A stretch of DNA of 64,000 bases, from the NCBI GenBank assembly GCA_977006965.1, contig OZ345385.1, positions 1,302,001 to 1,366,000 on the forward strand. The letters are read 5' to 3'. The DNA comes from Phymatolithon calcareum. Its lineage: Eukaryota; Rhodophyta; Florideophyceae; Hapalidiales. This document shows positions 10,914 to 19,991 of the stretch, in pieces. The first letter of the stretch is position 1. Each line of letters starts with the position of its first letter. The notes under the pieces were generated by a model, which saw only the letters and a program-made list of their open reading frames with translations, did not search any database and was not told the origin of the DNA. The position numbers and the translations under genes were made by a program.

Positions 10914-12242
10914 ATGCCAACGCTGACTACTGCAGCGGATCATACAATATTCGCTTTTCTGTTGGGATATGCTACTTCTGTCACAGGTAATTGCTTCGCA
11001 CACATCATAAGCAAGGCTATCAGTGTCGCAGTTGGTAAAGATGGTGCTGGATCTGTAACCAGTCCATTTGGGTCGTTCAGTTCGATACGCTCAAAGTTAC
11101 AATCTGTCATTACCTGGACAAAGAAATCCGGTAAAGTTGCTCGTGCATGGAATGATGGATGCAAACAAGCCGGATTGCCGCCGAAAAGACTGTACACGCC
11201 CGTGAAAACACGGTTTGGGAGTGTCGTGTTAATGTTCCAGCGACTGTGGGACTACCGAGCTGCAATAGACATATGCTACGGGCAATCAAATGTACTGGAG
11301 CTGAAGCGCAGGTGTCCGACAGAAACCGAGTGGCGTGTTGTTCAAGCGGTCCTCAAGTGCACCAAACCTCTCATGCTGTGTTACACCCTGAATCAAGGGC
11401 AAAAGAGCTGGCCGTTGTCTGATGCTGTCTCATCGACAGCACAGGTCGCTGTCGATCTACGAAAAACTGCGGCGAATGCCGCAATAGATATGCAGTCTGT
11501 CAGTCCCTTCTCTGTCGAATCATGGTTGTACAAACTTACGTGCGCAATGTCTGGTGCATCTCTCTCGTGCTTGAGCAAACATTTGGCCTATTTGGATCAG
11601 TACGATGATCTCGCTGCTCATAACATTATGGCAATGATGTTAGACCCACGTTACTTCTCTCTGGAGTGTATCCTTCATTACCGAACAGGAACATCGTTGG
11701 CTATCACAAAGTTGTTAGTCAAAAAATATCAAGACGAGATGGTGCGAAAGTTATTGGCGATTCACACACACGTGCATGCTCCTATCCAGGACGGCACGAT
11801 GACTGATACTCTCCTCTCTCTGTACGAAGATGATCAGAGTGACGACAATGAGACGAAAAAGACTGAGCTCGTTTTGCGCGATGAATTGCGCTCATACCAG
11901 AAAATTAGCACCTCATACAACAAAGTTGAGCCTGTGCTCAAGTGGATAGCTGCTCAAAAGACAAGGTGCCCCCATGTCGTACTTCTGGCTCAAAGCATAT
12001 TGGTTATCTCAGGATCGCAAATCGAAAACGAAAGAGTCTTTTCTATTGCAGGAATTGTGTCTAAGAACAGACGCAACCGTATTGGAGTTGAATCCATCGT
12101 TAAGATAGCCTCCATCTATTACAACGTCAAGGAGACGGCGTCGCACGGTCTAGAAGGTGAACCTGTAATTGATTTTGACGCTGTAATAGACGCCGAGATC
12201 GAAATTGAAGCAGAAGCCGACTGCAGCGCCGATACGTTCTAA
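10914..12242 (+). CDS. hAT-family transposase, C-terminal part
   Basis: A 442-codon frame holding the C-terminal half of a hAT transposase. Residues 90-200 contain a KTRFGSVVLMFQRLWDYR block, as in the hAT catalytic core. The hallmark C-terminal dimerisation region is near the end: SQIENERVFSIAGIVSKNRR then VESIVKIASIYYN. An N-terminal BED finger and the first catalytic aspartates are not seen upstream, where recombinase copy C begins, so the gene appears 5'-truncated. An acidic tail (DFDAVIDAEIEIEAEAD) precedes the stop. The 3' terminal inverted repeat follows at 12525. Confidence 0.85.
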   Translation: MPTLTTAADHTIFAFLLGYATSVTGNCFAHIISKAISVAVGKDGAGSVTSPFGSFSSIRSKLQSVITWTKKSGKVARAWNDGCKQAGLPPKRLYTPVKTRFGSVVLMFQRLWDYRAAIDICYGQSNVLELKRRCPTETEWRVVQAVLKCTKPLMLCYTLNQGQKSWPLSDAVSSTAQVAVDLRKTAANAAIDMQSVSPFSVESWLYKLTCAMSGASLSCLSKHLAYLDQYDDLAAHNIMAMMLDPRYFSLECILHYRTGTSLAITKLLVKKYQDEMVRKLLAIHTHVHAPIQDGTMTDTLLSLYEDDQSDDNETKKTELVLRDELRSYQKISTSYNKVEPVLKWIAAQKTRCPHVVLLAQSILVISGSQIENERVFSIAGIVSKNRRNRIGVESIVKIASIYYNVKETASHGLEGEPVIDFDAVIDAEIEIEAEADCSADTF

Positions 12243-12525
12243 ATTTGATTGATAGTTTTCTCGATACCATTACAGTAAAGCCTGTTTTTATCGTTGTGCA
12301 TGACCCAACTACACCCAACCTCAAACATCCACCGTTTCACGGACAATGGGTTATGTAGTACGTATTTTAGCGTGTTACGGGCTTCTCGCGGGCCACCGGT
12401 TAACCTTTTTACGGGTCGTGGGCTCAAACGGGTCTGAAAATTTTCTGCCCGACGGGTTCCGGGCTACCCCGTGGCCCGTCCCAGCCCACGGGCAGCAGCC
12501 CGAGCCCATGGCCCGTGCAACACTG
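12243..12525 (+). mobile_element. hAT 3' terminal region and terminal inverted repeat
   Basis: Read outward-in on the minus strand, the end is CAGTGTTGCACGGGCCATGG, the classical CAGTG-type hAT terminus, followed by GGGC/GCCC-rich subterminal repeats (12380-12515). The outer base is 12525; an 8 bp target duplication would be GTGCAGAC at 12526-12533. No matching 5' terminus was found upstream. The end lies about 240 bp from the stop of the MFS gene. Confidence 0.75.
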
Positions 12526-12762
12526 GTGCAGACTCTAAAGGAAATCGACAGGCTGGACTTTTGCAGGCGCACCAGCGAAGCAGAATGCGTCAAGGCACTG
12601 TTCTCGAGATGGTGTGGCACTTTCAGACTACAGCACCGTAAAAGAACAACGTCACGTTATCCATTCCTTCAACAGTCTCGCATTCTGAGCATCGATAACA
12701 CTTCCGCCGTGCTTACCTGGAACACCGAGGTTTCACAGAGGCAAAAGCAATGCGTTTGTGCA

Positions 12763-14370
12763 TCACCATGTACGCCCCCCCCCCAACAGAGCGCAGTTTA
12801 TGAGAGCTACAGTCAAGAATGTTGGCGCGTAGCACATCATGCCGAAGCAAAACTTTTGTGTCACATCATGCGAAAGGCTCGCCGTAACCTCAATCCAGTT
12901 TGATTTCATTACGTATCCGGCGACGAATGTCGCCACCCATGAGCTAACACTGACCGACGCAACGGACACGCCGATTGCGACAACTGCGAAATTAAGCGGG
13001 AAGCCATCCACTCCAAACCGGTTCGAAGCTCGCGTGGGCGTGATTGCAAAAAAGGAACCGTGTGCAAACCCCACCGCTCCGACAGTGATGAAAATCATGT
13101 TGCATGCACTGAAGGCGACGATGAGCGCCCGTACTGCCCGCCCGATAGAGTCACCAGTTGCTACTGTAGAAGGGACAGATTCGTTGTGAATGCCAGGGAA
13201 CATACGAGACGCTACGACGCCGGTGGCTTGTACGAGAGTGGTGATTGACCCACAGCCGGGTAGAATGAAAAAGGCGAGGATCAAGAGCTGAAATCGGAAG
13301 TCGTGGACTACATCTCGGAAGGGCATTGCCGCATACTCTACCGTCTCCTCCTCGGGTGCCTCAATTCCGAGGGAAGCGTGAGACGGATGTTCCGATTCAC
13401 AGAAACAGAACGGAAGAAATGTAAATGAAAACAAAAGCATGACAAGGATCAATGCACAGAGCACTTCGGCTCTCAAAATTGGCGGAATTCCCATTTCAAG
13501 GGCCCAGTTTGCAAGCAAATCTGGCAATGCAATCCGCACGGAATTAGTCCACGTAGCGTACGCTCCGAATTGCAAATCAGCCACGATGGCCACTGCAATG
13601 GCGTATGTTACGGCTATTAGTTTTGCATCTGAGCTCGGAGATGTCGATGTGGATCTTTCGGGCACAGGAGCACGTCTTGCAATTCCCTCTGATGCTGTCG
13701 AAATTAAGGGCGTACTTTCCGTATCGCTTGGAGCTGCTCTTATAGAGGCCGAAGCTGCAGTCGTAGAATCCGGAAACAGGAAAACGGCGATGGCGATCGG
13801 CGTAGTGAGGATCGCAACAAAATAAAGTAGGTGCTCAGTCTGCTGAATAGTCGGAAAGAATGCAGCCTGCAAAACGCCACAAACGCCACCCGACATGCCA
13901 AACATGGCAGTCAAAAAGCCCAGGATTCGCCCGCGCTGCGCCTTCGGAAAGGCAGCTGCGGCAGTTGCTATCGCCGTACGGTACACGGCATATGATGCCG
14001 TGACCATGCCAACCGCGAGACATATCACAACCGGAAATGCATTCTTCGATTGATACCGGACGAGAAGGCCGAGACCGAAATAGGATAAACTGACGCACAA
14101 TGAGGCGAGTATTGTAGTTCGGTTCGAACCGACACGACAGTAGAGCATGCCACCGATGAAACCAAAGAGAGAACCAGTATTCACGGCCGCCAACACGGTA
14201 GTGATTTCACCTTCTGCAAGCTTCAGATGCGTTGAAAGACCCTGACCGATAGCCGGGAACCAGTATACAGTTCCCGCTGTCACCATGCATAGGATTGAGC
14301 TCGAGAAAACGTTCCAGGAGTGCCGCGTCGACTTCAGCACTGCCGACGCAGAGGTCTTCCTCGACAACAT
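12763..14370 (-). CDS. Nodulin-like MFS transporter
   Basis: An intact intronless frame of 535 codons. The N-terminus after a short cytosolic stretch has ILCMVTAGTVYWFPAIGQGL, which resembles the first helix of the nodulin-like/monocarboxylate-transporter branch of the major facilitator superfamily. About twelve hydrophobic helices are seen, split by a cytosolic loop (residues about 205-250, rich in S, T and A). The second half contains FFILPGCGSITTLVQATGVV and, near the end, FGVDGFPLNFAVVAIGVSV, a block usual in this family. It should be an integral membrane transporter; the substrate cannot be read. The Met at 14370 is the first in frame and gives the expected length. Confidence 0.8.
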   Translation of the reverse strand: MLSRKTSASAVLKSTRHSWNVFSSSILCMVTAGTVYWFPAIGQGLSTHLKLAEGEITTVLAAVNTGSLFGFIGGMLYCRVGSNRTTILASLCVSLSYFGLGLLVRYQSKNAFPVVICLAVGMVTASYAVYRTAIATAAAAFPKAQRGRILGFLTAMFGMSGGVCGVLQAAFFPTIQQTEHLLYFVAILTTPIAIAVFLFPDSTTAASASIRAAPSDTESTPLISTASEGIARRAPVPERSTSTSPSSDAKLIAVTYAIAVAIVADLQFGAYATWTNSVRIALPDLLANWALEMGIPPILRAEVLCALILVMLLFSFTFLPFCFCESEHPSHASLGIEAPEEETVEYAAMPFRDVVHDFRFQLLILAFFILPGCGSITTLVQATGVVASRMFPGIHNESVPSTVATGDSIGRAVRALIVAFSACNMIFITVGAVGFAHGSFFAITPTRASNRFGVDGFPLNFAVVAIGVSVASVSVSSWVATFVAGYVMKSNWIEVTASLSHDVTQKFCFGMMCYAPTFLTVALINCALLGGGRTW

Positions 14371-14538
14371 GGCGCCTCCAGGGCGAGAGGAATGTGCAGC
14401 TGGAACAGTGAGTAGTCGGCGAAGGACTACTTGGGATCATAAAGAAGAGTGTACCGTACTGCAGGTACAGTAGGTGAGATGCAGAGGCAAGTCTGTTTGC
14501 TCGATGCGATGCATCGAATTGTTTTCCATGGTTGACAA

Positions 14539-14580
14539 TATCATAAAGTGAGCTGAATTGTATGTAAGCACTTTATGATA
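14539..14580. repeat. 12 bp inverted repeat upstream of the receptor gene
   Basis: TATCATAAAGTG (14539-14550) and CACTTTATGATA (14569-14580) are exact complements across 18 nt. The core TTATGATA recurs at about 14631-14638, and its reverse complement TATCATAA at about 14693-14700. The intergenic space 14371-15116 lies between the divergent MFS and NB-ARC genes and so holds both promoters; these words are candidate regulatory sites. A TATAAAT-like word lies near 14659. Confidence 0.5.
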
Positions 14581-15116
14581 AGCATAAAAACACTAACATT
14601 TGGATACAGTGTAAACATTGGATGCATACCTTATGATACCTCGAAGTAGGTGCTCTACTATAAATTTACTGGTGGAAATTATTGCCGCTCGTATCATAAG
14701 CCAGATGCAAACAATGTTTTTCAATATTTCTGGAAAAACATTTTGCAATTATTAGCTTTTGATACGAATGTTCGTTCGAAAATCAGATTGCACCAATAGA
14801 AAGAGAGTATCGAGACATAAAAAACATGTTTTGCACATTAAAATTTGAAAAATGTGCCATAACTTTCAATACTGCAAAATACCGCATGAATCATCACAAC
14901 TGTAGTCCTACAACTGTACTGTAGGGTGATATTGTACGCGTTACTCCGATGCCTCCGCACAGAAATACACACTCCCACCAAAGACTGTTTCTTAGGGACA
15001 AACGTGCTCACGTCCTCCAATCCCGTGTGAGGAGCTTTGTAAAGCAAGCCACACAAGGTGGTGAGCTGTGAGGTTGACGACAGGGCTGTACCTCGACATC
15101 TATTCCCTTTGGCGGA

Positions 15117-18100
15117 ATGGCTGCACCCGGTCTTGTGTTCGGAGTTGTGGGCATGATCAATCAGTTGGCACAGAGATTGTCGAACTTCAAGAAGCGGTGC
15201 GAAGACTTTGGGTCACTGCCGGACAACTGGGATTCTTCTATTAAATCTTTCGAAGACTGCAAAACAAGGGTTGAATGTATCGAAGCAACGCTTGTGCATG
15301 ACAAGGAATCTATTAGCGTACGTGCGATAAGCACATTTCGCTCCATTCTCAAGAACGTTGAGGGATATCTGACAAGGGCAGAGGACATCTTGAAGAGCCT
15401 AGATGATGAGTTTACTAGAGAGAGCTCTCCTGCAATTGCGAGTGGGAGCTCTCATGTTGTCGGTAATTGTTCGGAACAAGGGCGTCGTTCGTTGCGAAGC
15501 AGGAGTCGAAATGTTGACGGTCGTTCGGTGAAGGAGGGCAAGCTATTCTCTAGGGTGAACAAGGTGAAAACAGAGCTTGAAAAACTTAACACGATATGGA
15601 AGGAGGCTCAACCCGCGATTGAACGTGTAGCAATAGCTCTTGCTACCAGGGTGCCATGTGACGAATACCGTGCGCATTTTGATGAGCCCCCGCTTTCACA
15701 CAAAGTGGTACTAAACTTCAGTGGTGATACCATGGAGGCATTCTTGAAGCGTGAAGTGTTGTCGAACTGTGCCGGTGAAAGGGTGACGGCTGCTGTTAGT
15801 CCGGGTGTGCTTGGGGCAGTGGGAATGGGTGGAGTTGGGAAAACTGTTGCACTTCAGGCTCTTTGCCGTGAATCGGAAGTGAAGAACAAGTACGTGGACG
15901 GGGTCTTCTTCATCACTGTTGGACAAGACGCTGCTGAAGAGGATGTGATTGAAGGTGTTGCGCACTTCGTTGAAAGCTCGGGCGGCGAGTCTCGTGCCAA
16001 GGATATCACAAACAAGAGATCTGCAGAATCAGCTGCTAAACAAGCTTCTCTGTGGTTCAGAGGTAGGTGTGTCCTGTTCGTATGCGATGATATCTGGTCG
16101 TTCGAGGGACACCCAATCGGATATCTAAGTTCGCTTAAGCTGTTGCTTTGCAACTCACCATCAAGTGCGATGGTGATATCGACACGGGAGAAGTCCATCT
16201 CGCAACAGTTCGTCGAGGTGAAGTTCAGCCCGCGCGAAGTTCGAGGGGATCGGTCGTCGAGGATTCTGGTCAAGCATGCTGGCATCGAAATTGAATCTGT
16301 TGAGGAATCAAGCGACACTTGGAGGGCATTTGGAGACATCTTGGATGTGTGCGGTGGACTGCCAGTGGCATTAGGTGCTGCTGGGACGAGTTTGCGCAAC
16401 TTAATCGAAGAAAACAGTGGCATCATTGGGCAGTCGGTCGTGACATATGCGCGTGAGCTGAAAGAAAACATCGAAAGTGTAGGAGACGGATGTGTTGATG
16501 AGTACCTGGGACTGAGAGTTGTGGTTAAGACCAGTTTGAAGCATTGCGAAAATTGGGCGGGTGGCGATGAAGGTCGGAGGAAGCTTGGATGCGAAGTGAG
16601 CGTGAGAGAAAAGTTTGAAGCGCTAAGTGTTCTACGCAAGCAGGCTTGGATTCCTCGGACATGCCTGCAACGTCTGTGGGAAACTAACGAGCGAGCTACT
16701 AAGCAACTTATGTCTAAACTTTCAGATATGCACCTAATTATGCGGCGCTGGCAGGCAACGCCAGCGGGAAAGGTTGACGGGCTGGCACTGCACGATCTTG
16801 TGCTTGAACAAGCCAAGGCACTATCCATTGAAAACAATCGTGCTTCTCTTTGGCATGTACGGTTGCTCGAGGGATACATTCGGAAAGAGGCTGGTAACGT
16901 GGTGCAGTCAAATACGTATGATTGCCGCGAGTGGTGGGATTGTGAAAAAGTACCGGAGGATGGGTACATTGAAAAGAACCTCGCTCGACACTTGGCGATG
17001 AGCGAAGGGTGTGAGCTGGAATCGTTGCTGTGTGATGTACGATGGTCGCGGAGGCGAATGAAGGTTGGAGGAATAGTGGCTCTGCGAGACGATTTTCAGG
17101 AATTGTCGCATAGTGGCGGACGAGCTATTGGGGCGAACGCAGTGCGCAGGGCGCTGGAAGAAAGCTGGGTGAACATGAACAATAGTATACACTCAATTCC
17201 GTTTGAAATGTACGGTCGGTTGCAATCACAGTGCGCATCGTCAGAGTTTGTGGAGCGATTCTTGTCAAGTGTGTCGATGCATGTTCCGAAGCCTCACTAT
17301 GTGCCAAAGCACGAGCTGCGATGGAGGGCCGATGGCAGACAACTCTTCCGTATTGACTTTGAGAAGGACGTTAGAGTTGTGTGTTTGAGCGATGAACAAA
17401 ATGTAATCGCGGTTGGGCAAGGACACAAAATCCATATTTTCGATTTGCAAGCGATGTGTACTGTGCGCACACTGAAGGGTCATTACGATGAGATTACCAG
17501 TGTTGTCATGAGCGCGGACGGAAGTCGGATTGTTTCGGTATCTCATGACAGGACTGTTCGTGTATGGGATGGGGAGAGCGGAGAATGCGTGCTGGGACCA
17601 TTCCGTGGACACGAGGATGATGTGTTGTGCGTTGCAATTAGCGGGGACGGAAGTCGAATTGTTTCAGGATCCCATGACAAGACTGTTCGTGTATGGGATG
17701 GGGAGAGCGGAGAATGCGTGCTGGGACCACTCCGTGGACACAAATGTTTTGTGCGGTGTGTTGCAATGGGCGTGGACGGAAGTCGAGTTGTTTCAGGATC
17801 TTTGGACAAGACTGTTCGTGTATGGGATGTGGAGAGCGGAGAATGCTTGCTGGGACCACTCCGTGGACACGAGGATGATGTGTTGTGCGTTGCAATGAGC
17901 GTTGACGGAAGTCGAATTGTTTCAGGATCTTTGGACAAGACTGTTCGTGTATGGGATGGGGAGAGCGGAGAATGCGTGTGGGGACCACTCCGTGGTCACG
18001 AGCATTATGTGAAGTGCATTGCAATTAGCGGGGACGGAAGTCGAATTACTTCGGGATCTTGTGACGAAACTGTTCGTGTATGGGATGGGGAGAGCGGAGA

Positions 18101-19991
18101 ATGCGTGTTGGGACCAATCCGTGGACTCGAAGCTCGTGTGCGGTGCGTTACAATGAGCGTGGACGGAAGTCAAATTAATTCGGGATCTTTAGACAAGACT
18201 ATTCGTGTATGGGATGGGGAAAGCGGAGAATGCGTGTTGGGACCACTCCGTGGACACGAGGATCGTGTGCGGTGCGTTGCAATGAGCGTGGACGGAAGTC
18301 GGATTATTTCGGGATCTGATGACAAGACGGTTCGTGTATGGGATGGGGAGAGCGGAGAGTGCGTGTTGGGATCACTCCGTGGACACGAGGATCGTGTGTG
18401 GTGCGTTGCAATTAGCGGGGACGGAAGTCGAATTGTTTCGGGATCTTGGGACAAGACTATTCGTGTATGGGATGGGGAGAGTGGAGAATGCGTGCTGGGA
18501 CCACTCCGTGGACACAAATGTTTTGTGCGGTGTGTTGCAATGAGCGTGGACGGAAGTCGAATTGTTTCGGGATCTCATGACAAGACTATTCGTGTATGGG
18601 ATGGGGAGAGCGGAGAATGCGTGTTGGGACCACTCCGTGGACACGAGCATTATGTGGAGTGCGTTGCACTGAGCGTTGAAGGAAGTCAAATTGTTTCGGG
18701 ATCTTGGGACAAGCCTATTCGTGTATGGGATGGGGAGAGTGGAGAATGCGTGCTGGGACCACTCCGTGGACACAAGTGTTTTGTGCGGTGTGTTGCAATG
18801 AGCGTCGACCGAATTCGAATTGTTTCAGGATCCCATGATAAGACTGTTCGTGTATGGGATGGGGAGAGCGGAGAATGCGTGCTGGGACCATTCCGTGGAC
18901 ACGAGCATTATGTGGAGTGCGTTACAATGAGCGTGGACGGAAGTCGTATTATTTCGCGATCTCATGACAAGACTGTTCGTGTATGGGATGGGGAGAGCGG
19001 AGAATGCGTGTTGGGACCACTCCGTGGACACGAGGATGATGTGAATTGCGTTGCAATGAGCGTGGACGGAAGTCGAATTATTTCGGGATCTTGGGACATG
19101 ACTATTCGTGTATGGGATGGGGAGAGCGGAGAATGCGTGCAGGGACCACCCCATGGACACGAGGGTAGTGTGCAGTGCGTTGTAATTAGCGTGGACGGAA
19201 GTCGAATTGTTTCAGGATCTTTGGACAAGACTGTTCGTGTATGGGATGTGGAGAGTGGAGAATGCGTTCTGGGACCACTCCATGGTCACGAGGATTCTGT
19301 GCAGTGCGTTGCAATTAGCGTGGACGGAAGTCGAATTGTTTCAAGATCTCATGACAAGACTATTCGTGTATGGGATGGGGAGAGCGGAGAATGCGTGTTG
19401 GGACCACTCCGTGGACACAAGCGTGCTGTGGAGTGCGTTGCAATGAGCGTGGACGGAAGTCGAATTATTTCGGGATCTGGTGACAGGACTGTTCGTGTAT
19501 GGGATGGGGAGAGCGGAGAATGCGTGTTGGGGCCGCTCTGTGGACACAAGGGTCTTGTGCGGTGCGTTGCAATGAGCGGGGACGGAAGTCGAATTGTTTC
19601 GTCATCTATTATCGGGACTGTTCGCGTATGGGATGGGGAGAGCGGAGAATACGTGCAGGATGGAATCACAGTGCAAGACAAATTCGGGGGAGTGCACTTC
19701 GAAGGACGCATCAGAAGCCTTGAACTCGATTCTGGCAGTGCATTGTGTGTTGTACATACGTCAGGTGAGGTTTTTGTTTTGGACACCAGCACTGGAACCA
19801 GGATGCAACGTCCCGGATACATGATACAAGGGGAGAACCGCAGGATATACGCAACAGGGAAGAACGCGAAAACAGGTCAAGTCGCCACCATGCCATTTGA
19901 ATGTACCGAATTTTACTACAGTAAGCTGCATTCAAAAGCTGTAGTTGGTCTCGCATATGGTCAAGTCATCATAGGAGAGCTCTTTCTGTAG
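15117..19991 (+). CDS. NB-ARC/WD40 STAND receptor (NLR-like)
   Basis: An intact 1,624-codon frame without introns. Residues 1-130 form a helical N-terminal domain starting GLVFGVVGMINQLAQRL, with small-residue spacing that could suit a membrane-active helix (inference). NB-ARC ATPase: P-loop GMGGVGKT at about residue 236, Walker B LFVCDDIW at about 320, sensor MVISTRE at about 353, GLPVALGAAG at about 420. A winged-helix/helical region follows to about 740, then two divergent WD40 blades and 17 repeats of exactly 43 residues from residue 801. STAND proteins act as nucleotide-gated switches: ligand binding on the propeller permits oligomerisation and signalling. Animal APAF1 and fungal HET-E share this type of layout. 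The likely role is recognition of non-self or damage; the ligand is unknown. Confidence 0.9.
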   Translation: MAAPGLVFGVVGMINQLAQRLSNFKKRCEDFGSLPDNWDSSIKSFEDCKTRVECIEATLVHDKESISVRAISTFRSILKNVEGYLTRAEDILKSLDDEFTRESSPAIASGSSHVVGNCSEQGRRSLRSRSRNVDGRSVKEGKLFSRVNKVKTELEKLNTIWKEAQPAIERVAIALATRVPCDEYRAHFDEPPLSHKVVLNFSGDTMEAFLKREVLSNCAGERVTAAVSPGVLGAVGMGGVGKTVALQALCRESEVKNKYVDGVFFITVGQDAAEEDVIEGVAHFVESSGGESRAKDITNKRSAESAAKQASLWFRGRCVLFVCDDIWSFEGHPIGYLSSLKLLLCNSPSSAMVISTREKSISQQFVEVKFSPREVRGDRSSRILVKHAGIEIESVEESSDTWRAFGDILDVCGGLPVALGAAGTSLRNLIEENSGIIGQSVVTYARELKENIESVGDGCVDEYLGLRVVVKTSLKHCENWAGGDEGRRKLGCEVSVREKFEALSVLRKQAWIPRTCLQRLWETNERATKQLMSKLSDMHLIMRRWQATPAGKVDGLALHDLVLEQAKALSIENNRASLWHVRLLEGYIRKEAGNVVQSNTYDCREWWDCEKVPEDGYIEKNLARHLAMSEGCELESLLCDVRWSRRRMKVGGIVALRDDFQELSHSGGRAIGANAVRRALEESWVNMNNSIHSIPFEMYGRLQSQCASSEFVERFLSSVSMHVPKPHYVPKHELRWRADGRQLFRIDFEKDVRVVCLSDEQNVIAVGQGHKIHIFDLQAMCTVRTLKGHYDEITSVVMSADGSRIVSVSHDRTVRVWDGESGECVLGPFRGHEDDVLCVAISGDGSRIVSGSHDKTVRVWDGESGECVLGPLRGHKCFVRCVAMGVDGSRVVSGSLDKTVRVWDVESGECLLGPLRGHEDDVLCVAMSVDGSRIVSGSLDKTVRVWDGESGECVWGPLRGHEHYVKCIAISGDGSRITSGSCDETVRVWDGESGECVLGPIRGLEARVRCVTMSVDGSQINSGSLDKTIRVWDGESGECVLGPLRGHEDRVRCVAMSVDGSRIISGSDDKTVRVWDGESGECVLGSLRGHEDRVWCVAISGDGSRIVSGSWDKTIRVWDGESGECVLGPLRGHKCFVRCVAMSVDGSRIVSGSHDKTIRVWDGESGECVLGPLRGHEHYVECVALSVEGSQIVSGSWDKPIRVWDGESGECVLGPLRGHKCFVRCVAMSVDRIRIVSGSHDKTVRVWDGESGECVLGPFRGHEHYVECVTMSVDGSRIISRSHDKTVRVWDGESGECVLGPLRGHEDDVNCVAMSVDGSRIISGSWDMTIRVWDGESGECVQGPPHGHEGSVQCVVISVDGSRIVSGSLDKTVRVWDVESGECVLGPLHGHEDSVQCVAISVDGSRIVSRSHDKTIRVWDGESGECVLGPLRGHKRAVECVAMSVDGSRIISGSGDRTVRVWDGESGECVLGPLCGHKGLVRCVAMSGDGSRIVSSSIIGTVRVWDGESGEYVQDGITVQDKFGGVHFEGRIRSLELDSGSALCVVHTSGEVFVLDTSTGTRMQRPGYMIQGENRRIYATGKNAKTGQVATMPFECTEFYYSKLHSKAVVGLAYGQVIIGELFL
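17517..19709 (+). repeat. 17 tandem 129 bp WD40-coding repeats
   Basis: GAC-GGA-AGT starts each unit, at 17517 and every 129 bp to 19581, without a single indel. Most of the unit is near-identical in DNA (for example CGTGTATGGGATGGGGAGAG). Differences cluster at repeat residues 10, 34, 35 and 37 (counting D of DGSR as 1). The last unit decays after its WD motif. The units before 17517 (VRTLKGHYDEITSVVMSA) are much more divergent. Confidence 0.95.

Noticed and set aside
12526-12533. Confirmed 8 bp hAT target duplication
   Set aside because: No 5' terminus was found, so the second copy of GTGCAGAC could not be tested.
12346-12903. 185-codon plus-strand frame over the hAT end and MFS 3' end
   Set aside because: It spans the hAT terminal repeats and the antisense of the transporter; no protein features.
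15854-16969. 371-codon minus-strand frame opposite the NB-ARC domain
   Set aside because: It mirrors the receptor frame, which has clear P-loop and Walker B motifs. The antisense protein has no domain and is Ser/Thr-rich as expected for a shadow.
17517-19709. CRISPR-like array from regular repeats
   Set aside because: The 129 bp period is a continuous protein-coding WD40 array in a eukaryote, with no spacer/repeat alternation.
17543-19822. Many minus-strand frames with repeated HSPLSPSHTRTVLS-type words
   Set aside because: They are antisense readings of the 129 bp WD40 units.
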